Part shown: one piece after another, positions 1-9,410 of the stretch
Layout of the letters: every line of letters starts with the position of its first letter
Numbering within the stretch: the first letter of the stretch is position 1
Origin: Gnetum montanum
Lineage: Eukaryota; Streptophyta; Gnetopsida; Gnetales; Gnetaceae
Assembly: GCA_015680685.1 (NCBI GenBank)
Contig: MNCI01002682.1
Coordinates: forward strand, 355,995-419,994
DNA: 64,000 nt
Direction of reading: 5' to 3'
Translations under genes and position numbers: made by a program
The notes under the pieces: model-generated
Database searches by the model: none
Told to the model about the DNA's origin: nothing
The model's input: only the letters and a program-made list of their open reading frames with translations

Positions 1-1752
1 CCCTTACCCTTGTTATGTGTAGGGCTTAAGTTTCTCTGCTTGGTTTTGCCTTTGTCACTACCTTGTTCTACCTTAGACTCTTCTACGATTTTAGGACTGT
101 TCTATTCTTGAGTCTAAGGAATCCCACATTTGGTCTACCTTAGCCGATACCTCGGTTGTTAACTTTTGGATCGGCACGGTTTTCTTGTTCACCAACTCTT
201 TGAGTGGTGACTCGTCCTCCTCATCATAGAATTTCACTCCCTTCTTGCGAAGGGAGGGGTCGCGGTTGTATTCTTTTGCACTTTCCCTCTTACGTAGCTC
301 ACCCTCTTCTTGCGCTACTTGTTCCAACAAACTTTCAACTTCATTGGCTCTCAATTGGGAAAGTCTCCCTTGGGCATAAGTCCCAAGAATTCTTCTCGTT
401 TCATTTCTTAGCCCATCCACGATGTGGCGAAGTTGATCCCGTTTAGCGTACCCATGGCTTGGGCAATGATGTAGCAGTGTATAGTAATGGGCCATGGCAG
501 CATCCAAGGGTTCATAAGCACCTTGTTTCCAGCCTTGGATCTGCTTCTGCAAATTGGACACTCTGGGGTACGTCTGATATTTGTTGTTGAACAATTCAAG
601 CATCATACTCCACCTCCTGATGGTTTCTGGTTCTAAGGACCGGTACCAGCTCTCTGCTTCTTTAATGAGTGTCCTTGGGAACAACTTAAGCTTCTGCCAT
701 TCATTATCAATATTTTGTAAGGCACAGGCATCGTGGAATGCCTGTAAATGATGTTGAGGATCAGCATTGTATCCCCCTTCAAAACGTGGGATATTATTTA
801 TGTCCAAATGCTTGATCCTGCTGTCTTTTAAGTGCCTTGTAGGGATCCTAACAGCCTCTGTGATGTCTAGCATACTTCGGGTTGCGAGTAGGGGTTCATC
901 ATGATCATCCCTGTCATGACATCTGTGATGTCTTCGTGGTGGTTCCCTACTCTCCCTACGTCCTTGCCCTTGTCCTAACTCCTCTCGATCTTCCTGTCGA
1001 GGTCTTTCATCCTTTTTACTTTTATCCTCCCCTTTATGTTCATGGTGACTGCGCCCAGATGTGGAAGGAGAGTGTGAATGGTGAGATGAAGGAGAAGAGG
1101 AAGGGGATCCATCACCATGGCGATATTTCTTACCTTCTCTTTGGCTGCTTCAGCCCTGATCGTTGTAACGATCTAAGTGTTTGTCCTTAGTGTGAGTGGT
1201 TGTTCCTGCCATGAACAGTTGGTGCTCACGGGGATCAGAGCCTATAGCATGTATAGTTGAACGAAGGCCCTGATGCCTAACCTCTTCACCATTGTGAGGA
1301 GGAGGAACATCATTTTCTAAGAAACCCATGGTGAGGGGTTCCTCGTCTCCTATTTCACTAAGGACATGGGGAACCTTGCCCTTCAATAATGAATGTTGGC
1401 TCTCCTACCTTTCGTCCCGAATATGTTGGGCATTTGTGGGATGATAATCCCTTGTGTCAAAGGTATCTAGAACGTATTCTGCAAACAGTTCTTGCATGCC
1501 AATCTGTGCTAAGGCACGAAAAAGCATGTTAGGGATTGATCGATCCGGGGGTAACACAATGTTACCTTACGAATCTCTCCACCGCAGCTGTTCATCTTGA
1601 TGGAGAATAAAAGTAAAATCCAGAACATACTCATCAGGATGAGTATATGTCACCTTAGATTGTTTAGGACATGGCTGGTCTAGGTTATGTGTATGATGCT
1701 GACTGTTTTCTGTGTTATCCTTAGGTGAGTTAATGTTATGAGAAGAAGCCAT
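1..1752 (-). pseudogene. Retrotransposon gag polyprotein, broken, runs off left edge
   Basis: Gag-type protein of element A0, starting at the ATG at 1750-1752 (MASSH...). The N-terminal part contains the family motif DEYVLDFTFILHQDEQLRW. A helical gag core, about 260 codons at 91-873, contains FEGGYNADPQHHLQAFHDAC and WYRSLEPETIRRW, typical of plant Ty3/gypsy capsid regions. The frame is interrupted by TAA at 1567-1569, by a TAG near 1410 and by another stop at 91-93. It resumes to the left with the basic region that in A1 precedes the zinc-knuckle-like motif. No protease or reverse transcriptase part lies inside the window. Comparison with A1, A2 and A3 shows the same protein, so this is a dead copy of a family gag rather than a host gene. 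Confidence 0.85.
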
Positions 1753-1874
1753 TCTTATGGTGTGCTATTTACCGTTATCTATGTTCTTAATTAACTGATT
1801 AACCCAAAGGTTCGTTGAGGCTCACAATGATGTGAATGATTTCCTAAGGTTCTAACTGGTGTAAAAACACTTAG

Positions 1875-1892
1875 TCCCCGGCAACGGCGCCA
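1875..1892 (-). other. Primer-binding site, tRNA-Asp type
   Basis: On the minus strand the bases directly after the LTR (one spacer base at 1893) read TGGCGCCGTTGCCGGGGA. This is the exact complement of the 3' end of plant tRNA-Asp including CCA. This primer is known for Athila/Tat-type Ty3/gypsy elements. It is the best-preserved primer site in the window and explains the decayed versions at 17786, 25552, 46990 and 59912. Confidence 0.93.
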
Positions 1893-1893
1893 A

Positions 1894-2696
1894 TGATGAG
1901 TGGCGAGGTACCCCTACACTCAACCATACGAAACGAGTGTAGCATGCACGATCCGGTCGAACTCCGCAGACTAAATGCCTAAACGCCGCAAGGAACACTT
2001 GGGGTTAATTAATCGTTGTCTTCCCAGACTTACTTGTTGTTTTCACACTGTATGGTTAAGTAAGTCCGAGGTATATGATTTTTTTGGTATTTTACAGTTT
2101 ATCTCCTATGCTAAACGGCGAAGGGTTGAGAAACTAAAACTAATTCTAACTACAACACTAAGTCCTAGCATCAGCATCCATTCCCACTTGCCGTACACAC
2201 CCTGAACTGTGCAACTGTGGCTACCAAACGCTAATCGTTATTGGGATTACCACATGTAACGCACGTGCTCGAAGCGGTCATATTGAGGCACTTAACTAAC
2301 CTAAGAGTGACAAGCAGCTGATTCCTTGACTAGCCGTACACATNCTATCCATGCACTGCAAGGTTTATCCACAAAGCTCGTCTTTATTGCCGTACACAAC
2401 TTGCGTTCAGGTACAAAGCTGCTCGAATAAAGAACCGTTCACTTAGGGGACTCCTACTACGGGCACATGGAAAATATTCTATCTCTGGGGTGATCAATCC
2501 GCCAGAGCTTCGCTACTTTACGCCTCTTGTTACAAATGAGGGGAGTGCCGCCTCTTATTTATAGATTTGGCAGTGGACCACGATATCGCATACGCGATAT
2601 TGTAGGAAACGACGCGATATCGCAGGGGATGCGATATCACGGCGAACGTGATATCGCGTATGCGATATCGTGGCCTGTGCAATTCGCGTCTCATCA
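1894..2696 (-). repeat. 5' LTR of element A0
   Basis: 803-bp LTR bounded by TGATGAG (left) and CTCATCA (right), next to the primer-binding site. Read on the minus strand it has a palindrome-rich U3, a TATA box at 2556-2563, an R region with paired CTTTATT and AATAAAG blocks, and a U5 with two TTGGTAAYCC repeats. It ends with the shared TGGTTGAGTGTAGGGGTACC sequence. One ambiguous base lies at 2344. Confidence 0.9.
2556..2673 (-). promoter_or_regulatory. LTR promoter: TATA box plus six GATATC-type palindromes
   Basis: The minus strand has a TATAAATA box (2556-2563). Just upstream of it lie five GATATC cores and one GATATT (near 2582, 2596, 2616, 2633, 2650 and 2664), most flanked by GC to give GCGATATCGC. 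This is the largest array in the window; other LTRs of the family have one to three. The TATA call is by motif and position. A regulatory role for the palindromes is inferred. Confidence 0.7.
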
Positions 2697-4838
2697 AGAT
2701 TGAACCGAATCTCAACATATGCAGCAAGAGGAAGTGTGATATTGATGGGCAAGGTTAATGCTAACCTTCCCCATCTATATCTCGTGGAGATGTTGAGGTA
2801 GTTTGAAGAATGCAAGATAGGGAAGTTCGCGTTGCCCTTCCCTTGTCTCATTAGAAAGCTATGCAAGCATGCTGGAATTCTGGGGTACATTAATGACATT
2901 CCTAGAAGAGCCCAAAATGCTTTGTTCACTGAATTGCTGAAGTCACCAGCCCCAAGGAAAAGTGCTGGTGAGACATTGGAGCTAGAGCAAGAATAGATGG
3001 TGGGACCCCCTGCAACTCAAATTGTAGGTCCCAGCCAACTCCCAAGCACCAAGCCTAGTCAACAATAAGAAGTAGGGCCCAACATGAGTTAGCAAGACCA
3101 ATCATCGCCACCACCATAGGATTATCAACCATTGATGAGCCATCTCAGGGCCATTGTTAAGATGGTCAGTTGGGGAAGTCGTGATGACGCCAATCTCTTC
3201 TAGGTCATCGACGACACTATATAGTCCATAGTTTCTATTGATTATGCACGGGGTGAGGTGTCCATCCAAATAGGAGGAGAGAAGATCCATTGGTTACAAT
3301 AGATATTAGGGAGCATTGTGTCTTTTTAGGTGTAATTAGAAATGGGTGAAAGGGTTACAGTAGTGGTTATGTAGCACCAAGATGCAGTGGAAGCCGCAGA
3401 AGTGGTCACAGATCACAACAAAGGATCTTTCAACGTCTCTATTGTGCCACCGACAGATTTCACAGGAGCACACGATGCTCAAATTCTAGCTAGTCCCTCA
3501 ATGACTCCTACAGAGCATGAGGATGTCCTTAATTGATTACTGCAAATAGGACAAGTAATGATGTCCTTGTTCGAAATTCCACAAGATGTCACAGTAGCAC
3601 AATTAGACCTCATCTCCACCAAAGGAAAGCTGGTCATGGTAGAGACCAGGGCCAAGCATGTGGAAGTTAAGTTGGCAAGACTTCAAGAGAGGCTCATTAC
3701 CCTGCAAGTTGCACAGTGGGACCCATATCAGTTTGTTCCTATAGACCAGCTAGATACTTTCAGGATGGAGCAGCTCAATAAGCTACTGGTTGACAAGAAA
3801 AGAGTGGCAGAGGAGAAGGAGAAGGCTGATTGGGATGCCTCCAAGGCACAAGCACAAACCTATGCGCACGCCAAGGCACTTAAAGCCTTACAAGAAGAGA
3901 ATAAATAGCTCACTGTTGACAATCTTCGGTTGACCATTGTGGAGAAATAGAAAAATGTTCTCAAAGAAAATTTTTAGCAGTTACGAGAATAGTTGGTCAA
4001 GGTTAACCAAGACATGAACTGTTTGGATAGAGAGAATCGAACCCTCTCAATGGAGGAGGTACACGCAATCTGGTAAAAGATGACCATTGAAATAAGTGCG
4101 TGGCAAAACAAGGCCAAGCGGCATGAAAAGTTAAAGGAGTATTTCAGAGACTAGGTGGGGATGTACAAGCAAGTTATTGAGAAGAAGATCTATATGGCCA
4201 AGGCCCACATCAACACCTTTAGTGCTCAACACATTGATTAGTGGGTCATATTAGACACATATGCATTTTCCCACCAGGTAGAGCTTAAAATTCAGGACCT
4301 ACAGATTCAAGATCTCATAGAGTACATGGGATTGGCAAACCTGCGGTATGCCAATCTAGCCATGTTGACAGTAGGATGTCTGAGAATAGAGCTAGAAAAG
4401 TAGGTAGTTGCCACGTATGCTAAATATGAAGTAGAATTTGTGGAGCACAAGAAAATATTGCAAAGGCTAGAAGTCGCAAATTCTGAACTAGAGGTGGTTA
4501 AGGCCAGCTACCAAGGGTAGAAAGATCTTGTGGTGGACTTTGCTCGTTGGATTACAGGTTTTCAGGAGTACAGGGACAAAGCCAGAGCCTATGAGGAGGA
4601 ATGACGGTTGTTTGTGGCCTGGTATGTTAAAGCAAATCAAATGTTCCCACAACTATCGTGTCCATGGGAGGTGCCGACTCTATCAAACATTGGAGCATCA
4701 ACATGGATGACACAGGACCCTCGAACTAAAGAGGAAAAGCTCCAGGCACTATTGCAAAGCCATCAAATTCCAAAACCTGGAGCACAAGACAAGGGGAAGC
4801 ATTCCATGGAAGAACCACCGCCACTAGGAACCACATGA
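2697..4838 (+). pseudogene. B-family element protein (transposon-protein-like domain plus coiled coil), broken
   Basis: Remnant of the single B-family frame. The first 100 codons contain STYAARGSVILMGKVNANLP and LPFPCLIRKLCKHAGILGY, matching the end of the plant-transposon-protein-like domain seen complete in B2. A proline-rich linker follows, then about 500 codons rich in Glu, Lys, Gln and Leu with heptad-like spacing (IAQLDL, KVELARLQERL-type), which I read as coiled coil. The end reads KHSMEEPPPLGTT then TGA (4836-4838). About a dozen in-frame stops break the frame, nearly all TAG (for example at 3906-3908), plus one TGA near 4602. Several of them are CAG (Gln) in B2. Both halves are in one frame, so the ancestral product was one protein of about 900 residues. 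Its function is unknown. Confidence 0.75.
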
Positions 4839-5019
4839 GTTTCTACAAAATTTTGTAATTTTTATGTCTGTGTCCCAATTTTGTTGTATTCAATTCTCCA
4901 TTGCAGCAGGAATAAATTCCTAGTCAGTCAATAATCCCATACCTATCCACTATGTAATCAATGGGGCTTGTTCTCATTTTTTTGACTCGAGGACGAGTTT
5001 TCATTCAGTCGTGGGGGTA
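4839..5019 (+). other. B1 3' untranslated region and polypurine tract
   Basis: Short non-coding stretch after the B1 frame. It ends with GACGAGTTTTCATTCAGTCG and GTGGGGGTA (5011-5019), which abuts the 3' LTR. The same sequence precedes the 3' LTRs of A1, A2, D and B2, so this is the polypurine tract that primes plus-strand synthesis. Confidence 0.8.
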
Positions 5020-5891
5020 TGATTCATGATTCAATAGGCTCCAATATCAAACCCCCGATATCAGACCCACGATATCGGGTATGTGATATCGTGACCTAAG
5101 AAGTGATATCAGATACATGATATCGTGACTCCTGTGCGGGCCTATAAATACACATGTAGGTGCAAGGAGTCAGGGAGTCAGTCAATTAGTAGTTTTAGCT
5201 AGAAGTTAGTTTTCATTTTTAGTTCTTCTCAACCCTTTCTCCCAATGCATGCCCATAGTGTGATGATTGTAATTATATGACACCTTTATTCAAGTGTGAC
5301 ATACTTGGACACGCACATGATCGAAAATAAAGATCGAGATTACTTCATCATTGTAGCATTCACTTAGTTTAATTATTTAATTTCTTTCTTAATTAATAAT
5401 TCTCTACCCTCAACTCCTATTAAATGTGGAATGAGTACGACTTAATCACGAGCATTTAAGTGTGACTACTTGGTAACCCAGTAGCGTACCTAGGATATGC
5501 GCTTGGTAATCCTAGTAGTAGTCGTGCATGAGGTCCAAGATGTGTATGGATGATTAAGGAATGGATGCTCATTGCACTTAGGCTACTTTAGACTCTCTCC
5601 TCCCATTTCCTATTAGCTTAGCTCTCTCTCCCCCTTTTCCTCCTAGCTTAATTAAAGTGATTTTCCATGGCCTCTAGGAGTAGCACTAGATTAGAAACCC
5701 CATCATACACCTCACTTTGGACTAAACCATATGTGACAAAGCAAATACTAGTCCAGGTTAGAAGATAGCGAACTATGATCAATGAGTAACTATCTAAATA
5801 CCACAACTAGCCCGTCTTCGGAGTTCGACAGGATCGTGCGTGAACGCTTGTATTCGTATGGTTGAGTGTATGGGCACCTCGCCACTCATCA
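5020..5891 (+). repeat. 3' LTR of element B1
   Basis: 872-bp LTR from TGATTCATGATT to CCACTCATCA. U3 has five GATATC cores (5054-5125) in front of a TATA box (TATAAATA, about 5142-5149). The R region has CTTTATT (5284-5290) opposite AATAAAG (5326-5332). U5 has the TTGGTAAYCC repeats and the shared TTCGTATGGTTGAGTGTA end. It is similar to A-family LTRs in its ends and layout but clearly diverged from them. Confidence 0.88.
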
Positions 5892-6922
5892 CATCCAAAC
5901 CTCAATCTTTCCAAACTAAATTTAAATGATTAAAAAAACTTTAGGAATGAGGTAAATAACCCAGAATTTGCACGAAAACATACCTTCCAAAAATTTCCTA
6001 AGTAATAGATTCATATAAATCATTAGGTAATTTGTAGAAAGGCAAAAAAGCGATGGTTCTGTTTGAAGGATTACCTATTAAATCTGGCGACATTACATGT
6101 AATATCAATACTAGACCCCTTGTTGCCTCATATCAACTAATTAAGATTTATAACTTATATAATACAAATTACAAATTAAATTTTAGTGAATTTGAGAAAA
6201 AGATAATCATCATCATTATCCTTGGCTTATCCCAATAAAATGAGGTTAGCTATCTTAAAAAAGATAATGACTTAGGAAGTTGAAATTGAATGTATTTAAT
6301 GGATTATATTAAACATGATAAGATTTTCCAGCATGGATTATAGTATAAACATGGTGAACAACAAAGGTTGTAAATAAAATTTTATAGATATTTTTAGTGA
6401 GTGTGACGTTATATATATTGTGAAAGCATTCGAAGAATATAAATACTTGCACATAGCTTGTATCTCCTTTTCACAAATTATGCGGTACAATGCAAATAAT
6501 GTTCTTATTTGCCAATTCTCAAGAAAATATTATCCTAAACAACTTTATTGGGGTGAAATAAGAACACCCAACCTTTTCTATTTTATTTAACATTTTTATT
6601 TATAACTCAGAGTGGTGGATAAATTTAGTTATAGTGGGGCTTATTCAAATCAATGTTTTTCATGTGAATATTTTAACGTTTATTGATGATGTGGGCCTAA
6701 TAGCAAAAATTGAATCTCAAATGAAATGCATGCTTCAAATCTTCTTCTTCTTCTCCTTTTTGTTTGGAAAGGAGTTAAAGGGGAGGAGGGGTGTTGAAAC
6801 AAGTTGATTGTAAGTACATTCTAAGATATATAGCTAACATGGTACTTTAGAAGAATTATATAAAATTATAATAATGTCTCTAAGTGTGACTTAAATTGGC
6901 AACCTCTTGACTGCATGATACT
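5892..6922. other. Unassigned AT-rich intergenic DNA
   Basis: No convincing gene, RNA gene or terminal repeat was seen. A 61-codon frame at 6053-6238 has no recognisable motif and is AT-rich. The last 75 bp (about 6849-6917) resemble the sequence right of the next solo LTR (7878-7947). Confidence 0.5.
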
Positions 6923-7872
6923 TGATGAGCAGCAAGGGACCTCTACGCCTAACCATACAAATCACAAGCATTCAAGTGCAATCCGGTTGAATTCCACACA
7001 CTATAATTACTAAGTACATTAGAGCTAAACGGTGTATGCGTGTTGTTCGTTCGTTGTCTTCCTAATCCCACTTGTGGAATGCAATTGTATAATTAAGTGT
7101 GATTGAGGCATATGATTTTTATTGTTTTATGTTTTTATGGAATTACTCACCTAGAACAAGAATAAAAGTAGGAGTGATTAAAAGTAAAAGTGATTAATTG
7201 CTAAGGAAATTAAAATCTAATCTAGCCTAACATAAGTAATCGTTTCCACTTCCCGAACACATCCTGAACTTCGTGCAAACATTGCTAGGTTGTCAAACGC
7301 TAATCGTTTCTGAGTTACCAAGTGTCACATGTATGCTCGAAGGGATCATGCTTGTGTAATTTAATTGATTTGCTTAATTGATCAAAATGAATTGCTGTGC
7401 TAATAACACAAATGTAAAATGCATAAAATAAAATAAAGTAAAATAAATGCGTAACAAAATATGATAAAAGAAATGTGTAAGAAAACAAATCTCAACTGCA
7501 AGGATAAATCAAAGAGCTCGGCTTTATTGCCAACACAATGGTGTGCTTAGGTACATCAATGCTTGAATAAAGATCCGTTCACACTTAGACCTTTTGCTGC
7601 AGGCACTTGGAAAATATTCTAACTTTTAAATAGACAGATTGCAAGAGTTTCGCTACTTGATTGCTAAAAAACATGGTCTCAATTGTGCACCAGGGCGCTG
7701 TATTTATAGACTCAGAAGTAACCTAGGAATAACGGCTTTAATAATTAGAATAACCACTCTAATAATAACCGCTTTAATAATTAGAGTAACCGCTCCAATA
7801 ATAACCACTTTAATAATTAGAGTAACCGCTCCAATAATAACCACTCTAATAATTAGAGTAACTGCTTCATCA
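6923..7872 (-). repeat. Solo LTR with 36-bp tandem repeats in U3
   Basis: 950-bp minus-strand LTR bounded by TGATGAG and TTCATCA. Flanking 5-mers are ATACT (6918-6922) and ATACC (7873-7877), a target duplication with one mismatch, so this is a solo LTR left by recombination between two LTRs. It keeps the family layout: a TATA box on the minus strand (GTATTTATAG on the plus strand, about 7699-7708), CTTTATT at 7522-7528 and AATAAAG at 7566-7572, and TTGGTAAYCC-like U5 repeats. Where A and B LTRs have GATATC palindromes, this one has tandem repeats at 7729-7866. It is a separate, diverged family. Confidence 0.8.
7729..7866. repeat. 36-bp tandem repeat array, about 3.7 copies
   Basis: Units have the form ACCRCTYTAATAATTAGAGT followed by AACCGCTCCAATAATA. 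They are nearly identical and lie directly upstream of the solo LTR's TATA box, a position where repeats often act as enhancers in LTRs. The isoleucine- and threonine-rich reading frame across it (7639-7881) is a by-product of the repeat. Confidence 0.85.
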
Positions 7873-8880
7873 ATACCTTAGAGAAATTATATATAAATAT
7901 AATAATACATCAAATGTGATTCAAACTAGCAATCTCTTACTGCAAAGCCTTGTTAGAAAATAAGCTAACCTCTTGAGCTACCCCTAGTTGTTTTTGTGCT
8001 TTAGGATAAAAGTTAATGTTAGCAAAACCAAAATGATGAAACATAGCACCAAATAACATAGAGATAATTTTTATCTTAGTTTTCAACAAATTCAAGATTT
8101 TGTTTTGTACATGGCATTCTCAAATAGGTGCTCATGGCAAAAGTGTCTCTCTTAGAGGATTTAAAATAGTATGCATACTTTATACACTATTCATAATAAA
8201 TAATGTACACAAGAACACATTTAGGCATAGGACATTTGAAAGAAAATATTCGTAAGCCTGTTTTACCAAATTTATTATTCAACAATGAAATGAGATGCTT
8301 TCTAATGGAAATGTTGTCCGGTACACGTGTTAATCACTTGATTCCCAATGTTATTTAAATTAAAATTATGTTTTTGGAGTGAAAAATATATCAAAACTTT
8401 GTAATTTTGTTTTTAAAAAGGCATAAACTGTTGAGGACACAATAAAGTATTATAGGTTGAAACAGACTGAAGGTTAGACGCAGCCACAGGCTTTGCTGGC
8501 GTTGAACAACGTGACATAGGCTTTTGGTCAGCTAAGATATTGGCGAGGAGGAAAAGCAAATTCCCAGAAAAAAAGCAAATGACCGCTGAAATATTTCCGA
8601 AAATATCCGGATAAACCAGATTTAGTAAATTCCCAGAATAAAAAAGCAAAAAAAAAAGAAAAAGAAAAAAAAGAAAAAGAAAACAGGAATCTTTAGCCAG
8701 AGTTCCTCCAAACTTGGGTACAGATAGTTTCCGATGTTCAGCGTAAAAAACAAACCAGTTTTTCCCAAAAGTACCAGGGATCATATCCACCTGGTAGTCC
8801 AGATCAGGATTATCACTTCCCAAATAAATCCAAATGATAAAAAAATAAGCAATTTACAAAAATCTACCACCACTGAATCT
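7873..8880. other. Unassigned intergenic DNA upstream of the host gene
   Basis: 7878-7947 is a diverged direct repeat of 6849-6917. The rest is AT-rich. An A/G-rich stretch at 8638-8690 produces a phenylalanine- and leucine-rich frame on the minus strand (8413-8823) that I regard as spurious. No promoter element could be fixed with confidence. Confidence 0.45.
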
Positions 8881-9410
8881 TCCAAGAACAGAGGGCCGAA
8901 CAAATCCTAATTTTCAGATTCCCAGATTGGATTTCTTCTTATTCTTCTTCTTCTTTTGCTGCTGCTGCTGTTTGTGCTTACGTTCACGCCACGGACATAA
9001 AGTCAATTCCACATTTCCACCAAAAACGAAGGTAAAAAGGAAGATTCGATTCAAGCTGAATCCGCTGTTGCATGTCACGATTCCCGTGGACTGCAAGATA
9101 ATCCATCCGTTCACCAATTGGGAATGACCCAGCTTGGAAAACCAGGGATTGCAGAATTTTTTGCTGGCAGCGACCCATTTCCGCACATGAAATAATCCGA
9201 TTCGAGGGAGGGGGGAAGCCTCTCAGAAATAAATTGGTTCTTATTCGGTGTGCGTTGGGAAATGGACCAGACGTCGGTTCCCAAATAGCGAACTTTTGAA
9301 AAGGAAATTTCGCTGCCCCGACCTGCCGTGCCTATTAATGATCAAAAAGAGCAAACAGTCACCCCTTTTCCTTCCTTTGAGATTTGGATTCTCAGATTCT
9401 GTGTGCGTGT

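Larger units (their letters stand above)
1..2696 (-). mobile_element. Non-autonomous LTR retrotransposon A0 (gag type), 5' part
   Basis: This is the 5' portion of a minus-strand LTR element that continues beyond the left edge. Reading leftward it has a 5' LTR (1894-2696), a tRNA-Asp primer-binding site, a short leader and a gag frame. The sequence right of 2696 belongs to another element (B1, opposite orientation) and starts in the middle of its coding frame, so A0 inserted into B1. The target duplication cannot be checked because the other end is outside the window; the bases after the LTR are AGATT. Gag and LTR are close to A1 (24768-31823), A2 (46211-53263) and A3 (56030-60700), so this is the same family. 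Confidence 0.85.
2697..5891 (+). mobile_element. Non-autonomous LTR retrotransposon B1, 5'-truncated
   Basis: Plus-strand element cut at its left side by insertion of A0. What remains is the 3' two thirds of a single coding frame (2697-4838), a short untranslated stretch, a polypurine tract and the 3' LTR. It matches B2 (31948-39895, minus strand) throughout, which provides the missing N-terminal half. No protease, reverse transcriptase, RNase H or integrase motif is present. Confidence 0.85.

Noticed and set aside
204-446. Frames on the plus strand opposite gag (also 882-1190)
   Set aside because: They lie antisense to the A0 gag, which aligns to three other copies, so they are shadows.
2580-2673. 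GATATC repeats as a CRISPR-like array
   Set aside because: Units are short palindromes with very short spacers in a plant LTR; spacer sizes and context do not fit.
7639-7881. Reading frame with a repeated 12-residue unit
   Set aside because: It is produced by the 36-bp DNA repeat in the solo LTR, whose length is a multiple of three. There is no start context or conservation.
8413-8823. 136-codon minus-strand frame with Phe/Leu-rich middle
   Set aside because: The Phe/Leu stretch comes from an A/G-rich tract on the other strand, and no family motif or splice context supports a gene.
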